From: Leucogyrophana mollusca
Lineage: Eukaryota; Basidiomycota; Agaricomycetes; Boletales
Length of the DNA stretch: 64,000 bases
NCBI GenBank assembly: GCA_021014945.1
Contig: MU266405.1
Coordinates: 1 to 64,000, forward strand
Direction: 5' to 3'
Below, in pieces: positions 54,250 through 64,000 of the stretch. The notes below the pieces were generated by a model that did no database searches, was not told the origin of the DNA, and saw only the letters and a program-made list of their open reading frames with translations. Positions within the stretch are counted from its first letter, which is position 1; every line of letters starts with the position of its first letter. The position numbers and the translations under genes are program-made.

Positions 54250-54639
54250 TTTGCGCCCGGCGCGTATGGACTGAGATAGTGAAAAGTAAGAAAAACGTGA
54301 TCGCCAATAAACTCGTCGCGTCGCGGTCACGTGCGGCCCTATCACTGTGGCCTGGCAACGGTCAACGGCAAACACGTATTGAATCCAAGAATAAACCGCG
54401 GCTTACTTACTGGACTTGCCCCTTGCAGACGGAGATGTATTTTCTCCTCCTTAGACTTATTTTCTTTACTCATTCGAAGCCTTCGTTGTTCGCCTTAGCT
54501 TGTCCTTCCAGGGCTCGCAATCACATTCGTTTAGTTCCAAATCCTTCTTTCCGGTGGTCTATCCAGGCCAGAGCTCTACAAGTTGAGCTCTTGACGCTTC
54601 TACCTGCGCCTGGCCTTTCTTCAGAGCATCGTCGACCCT
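54250..54639. other. Divergent intergenic region
   Basis: 5' region of the membrane-protein gene at 54640. No gene or repeat noted. Confidence 0.5.
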
Positions 54640-55949
54640 ATGGTCGCTCCAGCCCGGCAACGACTCTCATCGAGTAAAACGCTATCCTTCTACCTGGCTG
54701 GCGTCCTCGTCGTCAGCTCGGCACTGCAAGGAGTCGCAGCAGCTTCATATACGCAAGATGCACAGATGTTCAAACGCCTAGATGACCCCAACATCATTTT
54801 CAGCAACGCGAGCGGCACCACCGAGGTCTACAGTGGTACAACCGGAGAGCAGATCCCTCAAGGGAGTGCCTCCGATGGCAGCGGGAGTGGATTCTCGCTT
54901 CCTGCTATTCTTTGGATTGCTTGCTCCTTCACGATTGGCGTCCCGCTCATGCTTGCTGGTATTCGCGGCTGGCGGTTGACCACAGGTGCTGCGATCGCTA
55001 TTTCAGCTGCTCTCTGCTGTATGATCGTTCCTGTGCCTGCCGAGCGCATGACGCACTGATGCAACTACTATTTTAGCTTGGGCGGTCTTTGTGAACATGC
55101 TCGACTCCATCGGAATATCTGACCTTGCTCTGACCATCTTCGTTCTCGCCCTATCTATCCTGGGATTTTGCGTGGGACTCCTCCAGCTTGGTCGGCTTGC
55201 AGGGATCTTGCTTCTCGGCATTCTCGGCGGCCTCTCCCTTGCCATCCGCATCGTCTTACTGCGCAAAGGGCTTCTGGTTGCCGGCGACGCTGTCTTCTTC
55301 GTCAATTGGCTGTTGATTGGTGCATTTGGTCTTGCGAGCGGTCTCCTTGTTGTCTGGAGACAGCGAGCTGGGATCGTGGGTCGTTTATTTTCCTCTATAT
55401 TCGCCGATATTGATAAATGACATCAGCTCCTGGGATGCTCCTCGGCGGGCACTTTCCTCTGCGCACTAGGTATCGACCTAGTGGTCAACAAGCAGTCAGG
55501 GATGAGTCGCGGCCTTCGATTCCTCTTCGACCGCAATGCATATCACGCTGCTGTGCGCCCTCCCTGACTCTTCTATGACGCTAGTGTGCTCACCGACAGA
55601 ATCCTAGGATGTCCTGGACACTGGGTACAACCCACCTATATCAACGCTAATTATGCTCGCGATCTCCATTTCACTCACGTACGTCTAACACTCACATTCC
55701 TCCGAGTATCCATTCCTCACAGAACTCCGTAGGCCCGTTTTTGCGTATGCTCAACATAGATTGTTTCCTCATCCGTTTACCCGGTCTCGCCGGGTAGACG
55801 TGGAGCTATGTTCGACGTCTGAGGACCGCGCCGACGCCGAACCGGAGGAACCGAAACCGATTAGCACAGGGACTTCTCGCTTTAGTTCCGACACATCCCC
55901 GCCTTCCAGTCCGGAAACACCTCAATTCAACAAAGAGGTACCGATTTAA
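54640..55949 (+). CDS. Multi-pass membrane protein, DUF4203/TM7S3-TM198-like
   Basis: Exons 54640-55018, 55077-55375, 55427-55552, 55608-55678 and 55733-55949 give 363 aa. A signal peptide (LSFYLAGVLVVSSALQGVAA) is followed by a short Ser/Gly-rich lumenal part. About six transmembrane helices come next (LPAILWIACSFTIGVPLMLA, ALTIFVLALSILGFCVGLLQ, AGILLLGILGGLSLAI, WLLIGAFGLASGLLVVW...). The family's signature ALGIDLVVNKQSGMSRGLRF, FDRNAYH follows, then GYNPPISTLIMLAISI and a Ser/Glu/Pro-rich cytoplasmic tail (SSDTSPPSSPETPQFNKEVP). Function of the family is unknown. The frame also runs open without splicing over exons 1 and 2, but the conserved segments need all four introns removed. Confidence 0.85.
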
Positions 55950-56552
55950 TTTTACAATTACATGGACTTGGACATTGCAATCATCGACGCAGCTATTCCT
56001 GTTCTCCCCCACACCCGTCACGTGTTAAGCATCCTCTACCCACCGATAGCCTCATCGCGCCTGATTTCTTCATTCAGCATACCATCAACGTACAGTTTTT
56101 TTCATCGCGGACTTCTTCTACATACACCCACCCCGGATCTACATATATTACTTACATAGTCACTTTTAGATTTTTTGGACGACTCGAGGGCCTATAGATG
56201 ACATCGTTTTACGCATTGTTCGCGGACGAGAACAGCTGGAAGCCGATCACCTCCCCTCCGACATGTGGAGACATCGTAATTCCCCCTCATAGACGTACAT
56301 CTACCCTTTCAAAGCGGACGAAGAGCGGAGCCTGCCTGCAAATCCCTGGCGATGAGGCAGTCGACCAAGACACCAAGGATCGGGACTAATGCGGCTAATG
56401 CCGAAAACGGATACGCCCAGCCCGAATTCACATGTTAAATCCGCTCCGAGACTCGAGACATGGTGCAGATGAACCTCCTTTACTTTACATTGCTGAACTA
56501 CCAGCCCCAATAATCCACACCCATAGACTGAGAAGGATCAGGAAAGAGTGCT
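55950..56552. other. Intergenic region before the carrier gene
   Basis: An open frame at 56198-56389 (MTSFYALFADENSWKPITSP...) has an ATG but no support from splicing, domain or length. Nothing else noted. Confidence 0.45.
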
Positions 56553-57801
56553 ATGTCACGATCGGCAAACAAGAAACCAGTGGGCTTCGCCACACATCTC
56601 ACTGCGGGTGGCCTGGCCGGGGCGATGGAAGCGGTAAGCTCTGCAATTTGTGTAGGAGGGAGGTACTGACAGCGCGCGATGGACCAGCTATGTTGCCAGC
56701 CTCTCGATACCATCAAGGTCCGGATGCAGCTGTCGAAGTCTGGAATGGCCCCTGGGGTATGTGCAGAGAAATTTTCCTGCATGAGCGCGATGTTAATTTA
56801 TATCGCTCAACAATCAACCTGCAGACAAAGCCACGGGGTTTTATCGCCACGGGCATCCTCATTGTAAAACGGGAGACCCCCCTCGCGTTGTACAAGGGTC
56901 TAGGGGCTGTCCTAGCTGGGATCGTCCCCAAGATGGCTATCCGTTTTGCGAGCTTCGAGGCATACAAGGGCTGGCTGGCTGATAAGGAAACTGGGAAGAC
57001 GAGCGTCGGAAATATATTTCTCTGTACGTTAGGCCACTCTGCTGTTGGTCGAAAGCTGACGTTGCGATAACGAACAGCGGGGCTTGCCGCTGGAACGACG
57101 GAGGCGGTTGCGGTCGTTTGTCCAATGGAGGTTGTAAAGATCCGGTTACAGGCCCAACAGCATTCTCTCGCGGATCCACTCGAAGCTCCGAGATACCGCA
57201 ATGCGGGACATGCGGTATACACGATCGTGCGAGAAGAGGGCATAGCGACGCTCTACAGAGGTGTTTCACTCACTGCTTTGCGACAAGCGACCAATCAAGG
57301 TTCGATTATACCCCCGCTTGTTCTATTGCGTCTGCAAACTAGACACTGCTTTAGGCGCAAACTTCACTGCGTATCAGGAAATCAAGAAGCTGGCGCATAA
57401 ATACCAACCTGAACTGAAAGACCTACCATCGTATCAGCACATGATCATTGGTCTCATCTCCGGCGCCATGGGTCCGTTTTCCAACGCACCTATAGACACG
57501 ATCAAAACACGTAAGTCCTCTCTCTACCATTTCTTGCAATGGATTTATACCAGGCAATGTCCGCCATCAAGGATTACAAAAAGCGACAGCCACCCCGGGT
57601 ACGACTGCCTTCCAGCGGATAATGGCTATAGCAGCGGATATGTGGCGGCAGGAAGGCGTCCGGTCATTTTACAAGGGTATCACACCGCGGGTGCTAAGGG
57701 TTGCGCCTGGACAGGCTATTGTGTTTGCGGTATACGAGCGGGTGAGTGGGATCATCGAGAAACTTAAGGTGACAGAATCGGAAGACCATTATACCGAGTG
57801 A
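56553..57801 (+). CDS. SFC1: Mitochondrial succinate/fumarate carrier
   Basis: Inner-membrane antiporter (yeast SFC1/ACR1, Aspergillus acuL) that brings succinate from the glyoxylate cycle into mitochondria in exchange for fumarate. Needed for growth on acetate or ethanol. Exons 56553-56633, 56688-56756, 56825-57023, 57078-57299, 57355-57510 and 57572-57801 give 318 aa (yeast 322). Three mitochondrial-carrier repeats show PLDTIKVRMQ, PMEVVKIRLQ and PIDTIKTRLQ. Between them are FIATGILIVKRETPLALYKG, GIVPKMAIRFASFEAYK, YRGVSLTALRQATNQGANFT and FYKGITPRVLRVAPGQA, which are specific to this carrier. Six transmembrane helices expected. The start matches the family's short N-terminus (KKPVGFATHLTAGGLAGAME). 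Confidence 0.94.
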
Positions 57802-58159
57802 TGGACGGAGGCGTGGAAACACTTGAATCTTAAAGACATACGGCGATTTGTACCTGGGATGGCTGTGCATATAGTAGTATGGAATCTGTCTTGGTAGACT
57901 GGTAGTCACTATAGCACAGCAGGATGTACGAGTGGGGGATGGTTTGAAGTTGCGCCCTTCAGCGTGCTGACCCAATGCAAGTAGTAGCAAAATAAAAGCA
58001 AGAAGGTGAATGAAGAGGTGAGGTGAGAAATATCTATTCGGAGCTGTTCGGCCCGGTGGCGCGAAGTGATATTCCACCTCCCACCATCCCATTCTCGAGT
58101 CGGCGACGACAGCGTCATCACTGCGAGACTAGCAGAGTGTAGGGGAAACGATTCTTCAT
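57802..58159. other. Intergenic region, SFC1/FSH1
   Basis: 3' UTR and promoter sequence. Nothing recognised. Confidence 0.5.
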
Positions 58160-59439
58160 ATGGCTGCCACGAGAAAGGTTTTGATGCTGCACGGGCAAGC
58201 CTGAGTCATTGCGAACCACTCACTGTGAATTGGAAAAACTCATACCACATTGTAGGTATGGCCAGAATGCAAACATCTTCAGTAGACGAGTGAGTTCATA
58301 TTATCAAGCTCGAAGTAACGAGGCCATTCTTACATCTCGTATGCGCATCAGCTGGGTGCTCTGCGAAAGTCGATGCCAAAAGATATAGAACTTGGTGCGT
58401 AGTATGAGCTACCGCGTATCGTATACACCCCCGGATTCAACAGCTGACCATACACCCCAGTATTCATCGACGCCCCACTGATTCTTCACCCAGTCGATCT
58501 CGTTGGATCGTCGGCTATCACGGCCTTAGGAGCCCTAGGTGTACCAGAAGCGGCTTCTGACCCAAATATGACACCCCGTGCATGGTGGAAATCCAATGCT
58601 GATCGAACGGTGACCCATGGCATGGAAGAGTCGCTTCTTCTTTTGAAAGACACACTTAGTCGGAATCGGTACGATGTAGGTGATTCGCTTCATTATGCGA
58701 AGTCAGATTCTCAGCATCAGCGTTCTCCATTGCAGGGTGTCTTTGGTTTCAGGTGTGCTTTGAATGTCCACATATAGCTTTTCGTCTGAACCCTAGCCTA
58801 CGGGTACATTCAGTCAAGGTGCAGCCATGGCCGCATTGTTGGCAGCATTGGTTTGTCGTTCATCATTTCACGCATCCCTGTGGGTTGTGTGACGCTCAAT
58901 TTTGCCTCAGCTAGAGAAGCCACACTTATACCCTCCGTTTTTGATTAACGAACAACCGCCACATCCGCCGTTGTAAGCTTGTGTACTTGTCATTCACGTG
59001 CTCGATCTCACCGTCCCCGTTTTTGTGTCCAGCCAGTTCTGTGTGGCAGTGTCAGGATTTAAGCCGTCTTGGTCTGTCAGCGCCGAGATCTTTGGAGCCT
59101 CGTACTCCACTCCCACTCTGCACGTCCTCGGAAGAACCGATGTTATAGTCGTCCCGGAGCGGTCACAAGTCCTCGTTGACTTGTCAAGTAATAAGAGAGT
59201 CGAGGAACACGATGGAGGTTTGTTCAACCCTCCTTTACTAGTCATATTGGATGTATTTTCACGCCTTTTTGGTGATCCCAGGTCATTTTGTGCCCTCCAA
59301 GGCCAACTGGAGGACTTTTATGCGTGAATACTTGCGTGATCCGCTGGGCAACGTACCCTCCCCTGGAACGCGCTCGCAAACCGATTCCGGCTCGGTCACA
59401 CCAGACGTATCAAACTTTCGTCCAGGAGCCAATCTTTGA
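58160..59439 (+). CDS. FSH1: FSH1-family serine hydrolase
   Basis: Small alpha/beta hydrolase of the yeast Fsh / human OVCA2 type, probably a carboxylesterase; substrate unknown. Exons 58160-58194, 58256-58289, 58352-58394, 58461-58675, 58736-58752, 58814-58850, 58911-58972, 59033-59217 and 59282-59439 give 261 aa. It begins MAATRKVLMLHGYGQNANIF. The nucleophile is Ser115 in VFGFSQGAAMAALL, the acid is likely the Asp in HVLGRTDVIVVPERS, and the His is His211 in GGHFVPSKANW. WWKSNADR follows the usual lid position. A Ser/Thr-rich tail of about 40 aa follows the hydrolase core. Intron 1 uses a GC donor (GG|GCAAGC); with a GT donor the HGYGQN motif cannot be formed. Confidence 0.9.
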
Positions 59440-60876
59440 TGTTACTTCCAAAGGTGTCGTAGCCAGTTAGGTACATATCCCATTCGTTGCTCATCGACTC
59501 GGTGCTAACGGGGCTCCATTAGACAGTGACCTGTGCATTCGTTATCGGCATCCATTTGACACAATTTTCGGTATAGAATACGGTTTTCAAGCGGCTTTGG
59601 GCGCATACCATCTGATGATCGCGTTGTTGACCACGTTTCTGCGTACTGGCTGTCCTCCTTGATGCCTAACAGCTGGTGGTGTATCTCATGTCTGACTAGT
59701 CTTGTACTGTCGCTGTCGAACGATCAGCTGATAGACTTCATCATGCAGCCAGAATGTTCGCGTCCCCTCCGAGTCGTGCCCTGTACACATGACTGTGGTA
59801 TACCCAGCGGAAAAGCCGGTCTACCACGATAACCCCCCGCCATTAGGGTCATTTCCCGGAAGAAGCCCTTAAGAGCAAGGACCCCATTCCACAGGCAAAG
59901 CTTCCAGACACACTTGCATTCCATGTGCCTCGTTCACGTGACTAACGATACATGAGAAATATGGAACTCCAAGTCTTCCTCTGTTCCAAGCACGCGCGGG
60001 GTCGTTTTCGATGCGGAATGTTTCGAGTCTTCCGCGATAAGGCTAAGTGTATGTTTCCATTCACGGATGCATTAAAGCACCCCTAGTCTTCTAGTCGTCT
60101 CGATCTGAGATCATTGCGCCCCCCTGGCATTATCCCTTTACAGCTGTACCTGCCCCGCGCTACTTCGTATGCCATGCTGATTGAAGGCTTGCATTCTTGC
60201 CTTTCCGTTTTTGCTCAAGAGCCTGAGGGACAATCGGACTATAATCGGGATGTAAGGGTTAACGCCAGAACCTCAGAAATGGGCAAACCAGGAGAAGCTC
60301 CACCCGCTGACTCGCACCAGTTTCGCAGACCAATTTGTTGAGGGTTCGTCGGCTCGGTCTACAGCAGTACACTGGTGAAACCCTTAGCTTAAAGGCGATG
60401 GTGGGACTGTACAGTGGTGGAATCATAATAATTTTGGGCATGACTAGATGGTAAGAGGTGGTAGGCACTGATTTGGGTTGACTTTATCAATCACCCTGAT
60501 CTTCGTATCACAGATGTTCTATTGATAATAATATCGGGTATCGCTAAGCCGAACCTGACGAGTTATCTCGTTGTAGCAGGAATGCTGGCTAGTGGGGGCT
60601 CACGAAGGCAGCGTGCACTGAAATATTCCCGCATACGAGCAGTCCACGTTGTCTACTGCGATCGCCGCCTTGGCGGGTTGGGTTGGGCGTGAAGAGTAGG
60701 GTGTGCCAATGGCAGTGACAAGATATTCCTGGGTCACAGATGTGACTGATTTAAGCGTTACAAGTATGTGCATCATTTCCCACGATAGCAACACAGTAAA
60801 CAGTAGCATACACCAAACGTTGCAGAAAGGGTTCTTCGACTTTCTTTCTTTCTTGCGTTTGACGCGTTCGGTGTAT
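59440..60876. other. Intergenic region, 1.4 kb
   Basis: No supported gene on either strand. The few ORFs over 60 codons lack splice and family evidence. Confidence 0.5.
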
Positions 60877-63800
60877 ATGACGATGGCCACTTGGACGCCC
60901 CAGCCCGCTGCCTTGCAGGAAATCCTAGGAACGATACGCGAATCAACCAATACTCAGAACAAAGTACAGCGTGTTATTACTCATGTATGACCTATTCTTT
61001 CAAACACCCCGATCTCCGCGTTAACCCATTCCTCTCCAGAAATTGAACAGCTTCACGCGCGCTCCAGACTACATAGCCTATCTGGCTTATATCTTGACCT
61101 CCTTGCCACAAGAGGAGGAGCCAATTCGGACTATAGCCGGGTATCTGCTCAAGAACAACTCGCGTTTGATCCTCAGTGCATCTCTGGAAGTGGTGCAATA
61201 TGTCAAGACATCTGTGCTCCAGACATTCTATGATTCACCTCCTTTGATCCGTAATGCCGCTGGTCAGGACATCGTGGCTTTCCTCGGCGTCCTCGAGCCC
61301 AGGAATTGGCCTGATTGTCTTCAGCAATTGGTCAACATGCTTGATTCCCCTGATATTGAGCAACAAGTGGTGAGTCAACAAAAGCAGTCAGTGATGGTGT
61401 CAGGGACGTGATATCGGCAAACGGCGGAGTCGGCTACCTCTCTCGTGCTCTTTATACGTACGTGTTACCTGAAGGTCCAGCAGCCGAAAATATTCGCCGT
61501 GCTCGAGACTTTGGTCGTTCTACTGCTGTTTGCAGATGTCTGGAATTTGGCTGCTCCGTTGTGCATTTGGTCCTCCTTTTACATTTTTTAGACTTGCGAT
61601 TGGGCTCTACATCGGGACTGACCCATGAACATACTTCTAGGCTGCTTTTGGTGTGTTCGAGAGAGCTTGCGAAGATTTCCCTCGCAAAATGGACGTTGAG
61701 ATCAACGGAACTCGCCCCCTGGACTTCATGATCCCGAAATTCCTTCAACTTTCAGAACACCCGAACTCGAAAATGCGCGCGCATGCCGTTGCCTGTCTTT
61801 CCTATTTCGTACCAATTGGCTCGCAGTCGCTATTCGCACATATCGACACCTTCATAGCTTGCCTGTTCAAGCGCGCGTCGGACGAAGAATCTGTAGTTCG
61901 CCGTCATGTCTGCCAGGCCCTCGTCCTACTCCTCGCTGCTCGTCCCGAGAAGCTCATGCCTGAGATGTCGAACGTTTCCGAATATATGCTTTACTCTACC
62001 AAAGACAAAGACGAGAGCGTGGCCCTCGAAGCCTGCGAGTTCTGGCTGACCTTCGCCGAAGATCCCGATTTGGCTCCGTACCTGCATCCCCTCCTGGCCA
62101 GAGTCTCGCCGGTGCTACTTGACTGTATGATCTACGGGGAAGATGACCTCATGTGGTTGGATGCGGAGGCTGAAGATACAAATGTGCCCGACAAAGAGTC
62201 GGATATCAAACCACGTCACTATGGTGGCAAAACCCATGGGCTGGAACGAGATGCGCCAACGAATGGTGATGAAACGAAACGAGGGGCCTACGGTGAAGAA
62301 ACGATAGATGATGACGACGACGATGATTTCGCACTGGATGATGAAGAGTTCGCTGATGAGATGTCCACTGAGTGGAACTTGCGGAAGTGCGCTGCCGCTG
62401 CGCTCGACGTATTGGCCGTTCGGTTCGGCGCTGAGCTTATGAATGTGCTCTTGCCCCATTTAAAGAACAAGCTCTGGAGCAGCGAGTGGTTGGAGAGAGA
62501 GAGCGGGATTTTGGCCCTCGGCGCCATGGCAGAGGGTCAGTGTTTTGTCTATTGCAATTGGGTGAAAGTCTGACTTCCGTGTTGGCTAATTACAGGTTGC
62601 ATCGATTCTATTGAGCCCCATTTGACGACGCTCATTCCTTATTTGATCAACACACTGAATGACACCAAAGTACGAGTACCTCGCAGACCACATCCGTGGT
62701 CGATATTGATCTTGCTTTGTGTAGCCCCTTGTACGGTCCATCACGTGTTGGACGCTGGGCCGTTATGCCAGCTGGTGCACCCAGCCGATTTCAGATGAAC
62801 ACAAGAACCAGTTCTTTGTACCAACAATGGAAGGTGTAAGTCTTCGCTCCTTGTCTTTACCATTGTTGAGTGCTCAATGTCATTGCAGCTTCTCCGTATG
62901 GTTTTGGACGATAATAAACGAGTTCAAGAGGCGGGTTGCAGCGCCTTCGCAACTTTGGAAGAAGACGCGGGGCCGGAACTTGTGCCCTATCTTGAGCCTG
63001 TCCTGCGGAATCTGGTGTTCGCGTTTGGCAAGTACCAACATAAGAACATCCTTATCCTCTACGATGCAGTTGGGACCTTGGCCGACGCGGTGGGACGCGC
63101 CCTGCAAAACTCGACTTACGTCGAAATATTGATGCCGCCGCTCACTGAGCGTTGGTCTAAGTTGCTGGACGACGATGAGGATCTGATTCCCCTCCTTGAG
63201 GTTGGTGCCGCTCAGAAAACAGTGCCAAATGCCACGGCTAACGGTTTAACCCCAGTGTCTTGCGTCTGTCACCATCGCTATGGGGTCTGCGTTTGCTCCG
63301 TACGCTGGACCAATTTTCCAGCGATGCGTCAACCTCGTGCATTCGTCTTTGCTGCAATATCAAGCTTACCAACAGAACCCGGAGCTCGACGAACCCGACA
63401 AGGCTTTCCTTGTTGTATCTCTGGATCTTTTGTCTGGCCTTGCCCAAGGCATGAGCGGAACACTGGAGCCACTCATCTCGCAAACACAGCCAGATTTGCT
63501 TGCGCTCCTGACTGTGTGCCTTAAGCACCCGCAGGCACCCGTAAGACAATCCGCCTATGCTCTTGTCGGCGATCTGGCCATGGGGTGCTTTGGCCTGCTC
63601 CGCCCCCACTTGCCTGGCATTATGGAGGAGTTGATCCTGCAGCTCGACCCCGAACCCAAGGTTGAATTCATTAGTGCCTGCAATAATGCGGCCTGGTCCG
63701 TTGGTGAAGTCGCCTTGCGATATGGACAAAGTGAGTTGGTTTACCGCCCTGTTGCTTAGCACCCACTGAGACGACATGTTACAGATGAGCCTGAATTCCA

Positions 63801-64000
63801 GCAATGGGTAGTTCCGCTTATTTCCCGTCTCATCCCCATTCTGTTGCATCCGAAAGCGCCACGCAGCCTTCACGAGAACGCTGCTGTTTCCATCGGCCGT
63901 ATCGGCTTGATGCATCCCGTCCTCGTCGCTCCCCATCTGCCGGAGTTTGCACAGTCGTGGTGCCAGGCTTTGTACGAGATTCGAGATAATGAAGAGAAGG
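60877..64000 (+). CDS. KAP104: Transportin / karyopherin beta-2, 5' part (runs off the right edge)
   Basis: Nuclear import receptor for PY-NLS cargoes such as hnRNP-type proteins. Exons 60877-60984, 61040-61369, 61641-62535, 62596-62669, 62725-62835, 62889-63200, 63256-63730 and 63785-64000 (continuing). HEAT repeats throughout. Diagnostic parts: [34 protein letters not shown], the acidic H8 loop ([20 protein letters not shown]) that displaces cargo with Ran-[48 protein letters not shown] and [20 protein letters not shown]. The start [17 protein letters not shown] fits the family, and the ATG at 60883 is an alternative. Intron 2 is 271 nt, far longer than the others in this gene. The C-terminal HEAT repeats are outside the window. 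Confidence 0.95.

Noticed and set aside
1..64000. CRISPR arrays, rRNA, bacterial operons or viral genes
   Set aside because: No regularly spaced short repeats, no rRNA sequence, and all genes have fungal exon-intron structure.

Overview
The window is nuclear DNA of a filamentous basidiomycete, most likely an Agaricomycete. Genes are dense and on both strands. Introns are numerous and mostly 45-75 nt, with GT-AG borders, a few GC-AG borders and CTRAY-like branch sites. The content is typical of mushrooms: a C2-TPR-CHAT protein, a cytoplasmic LecB-like lectin, orphan tandem duplicates and TIR transposons. All gene models here were spliced by eye from reading frame, splice sites and remembered family features; no search was run.

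Layout. 1-4.6 kb holds housekeeping genes: the 3' end of cytosolic AsnRS, then DPH5 and ERV2 head to head with only 42 bp between start codons. 5.5-9 kb is a tandem duplication of an orphan 195-aa gene with a small secreted Cys-rich peptide gene between the copies, followed by an antisense LecB-like lectin at 9.8-10.4 kb. 10.4-20.5 kb is gene-poor and full of diverged intergenic repeats around one 925-aa C2-TPR-CHAT gene. 20.6-23 kb has a peroxiredoxin-like gene and an intact panB.

23-36.2 kb is an accessory, rearranged region. It carries a truncated GNAT-like gene, an internally deleted panB relic, and a third panB copy split by a 9.55-kb TIR element. That element encodes a 1,697-aa transposase whose acidic-residue layout resembles P/hAT-type enzymes. 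A complete pogo-type transposon (663-aa DD30D transposase, TA target duplication) is nested inside it, and a tRNA-like Pol III module lies near its right end. The panB upstream region is duplicated in front of the next gene, a disordered FGF/KEN-motif protein that could be a fungal sororin. A 10-N assembly gap follows, with the same sequence on both sides.

40.6-64 kb returns to ordinary genes: a small secreted protein, KRI1 (ribosome biogenesis), an LRR membrane protein, a palB/RIM13 calpain of about 23 exons (pH signalling), RIT1 (initiator-tRNA 2'-O-ribosyl phosphate transferase; its stop codon overlaps that of palB), an unrecognised coiled-coil gene, a DUF4203-type membrane protein, the succinate/fumarate carrier SFC1/ACR1, an FSH1-type serine hydrolase and the 5' two thirds of transportin (KAP104). 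Several genes act in protein synthesis (AsnRS, DPH5, KRI1, RIT1), but nothing suggests an operon-like or clustered pathway.
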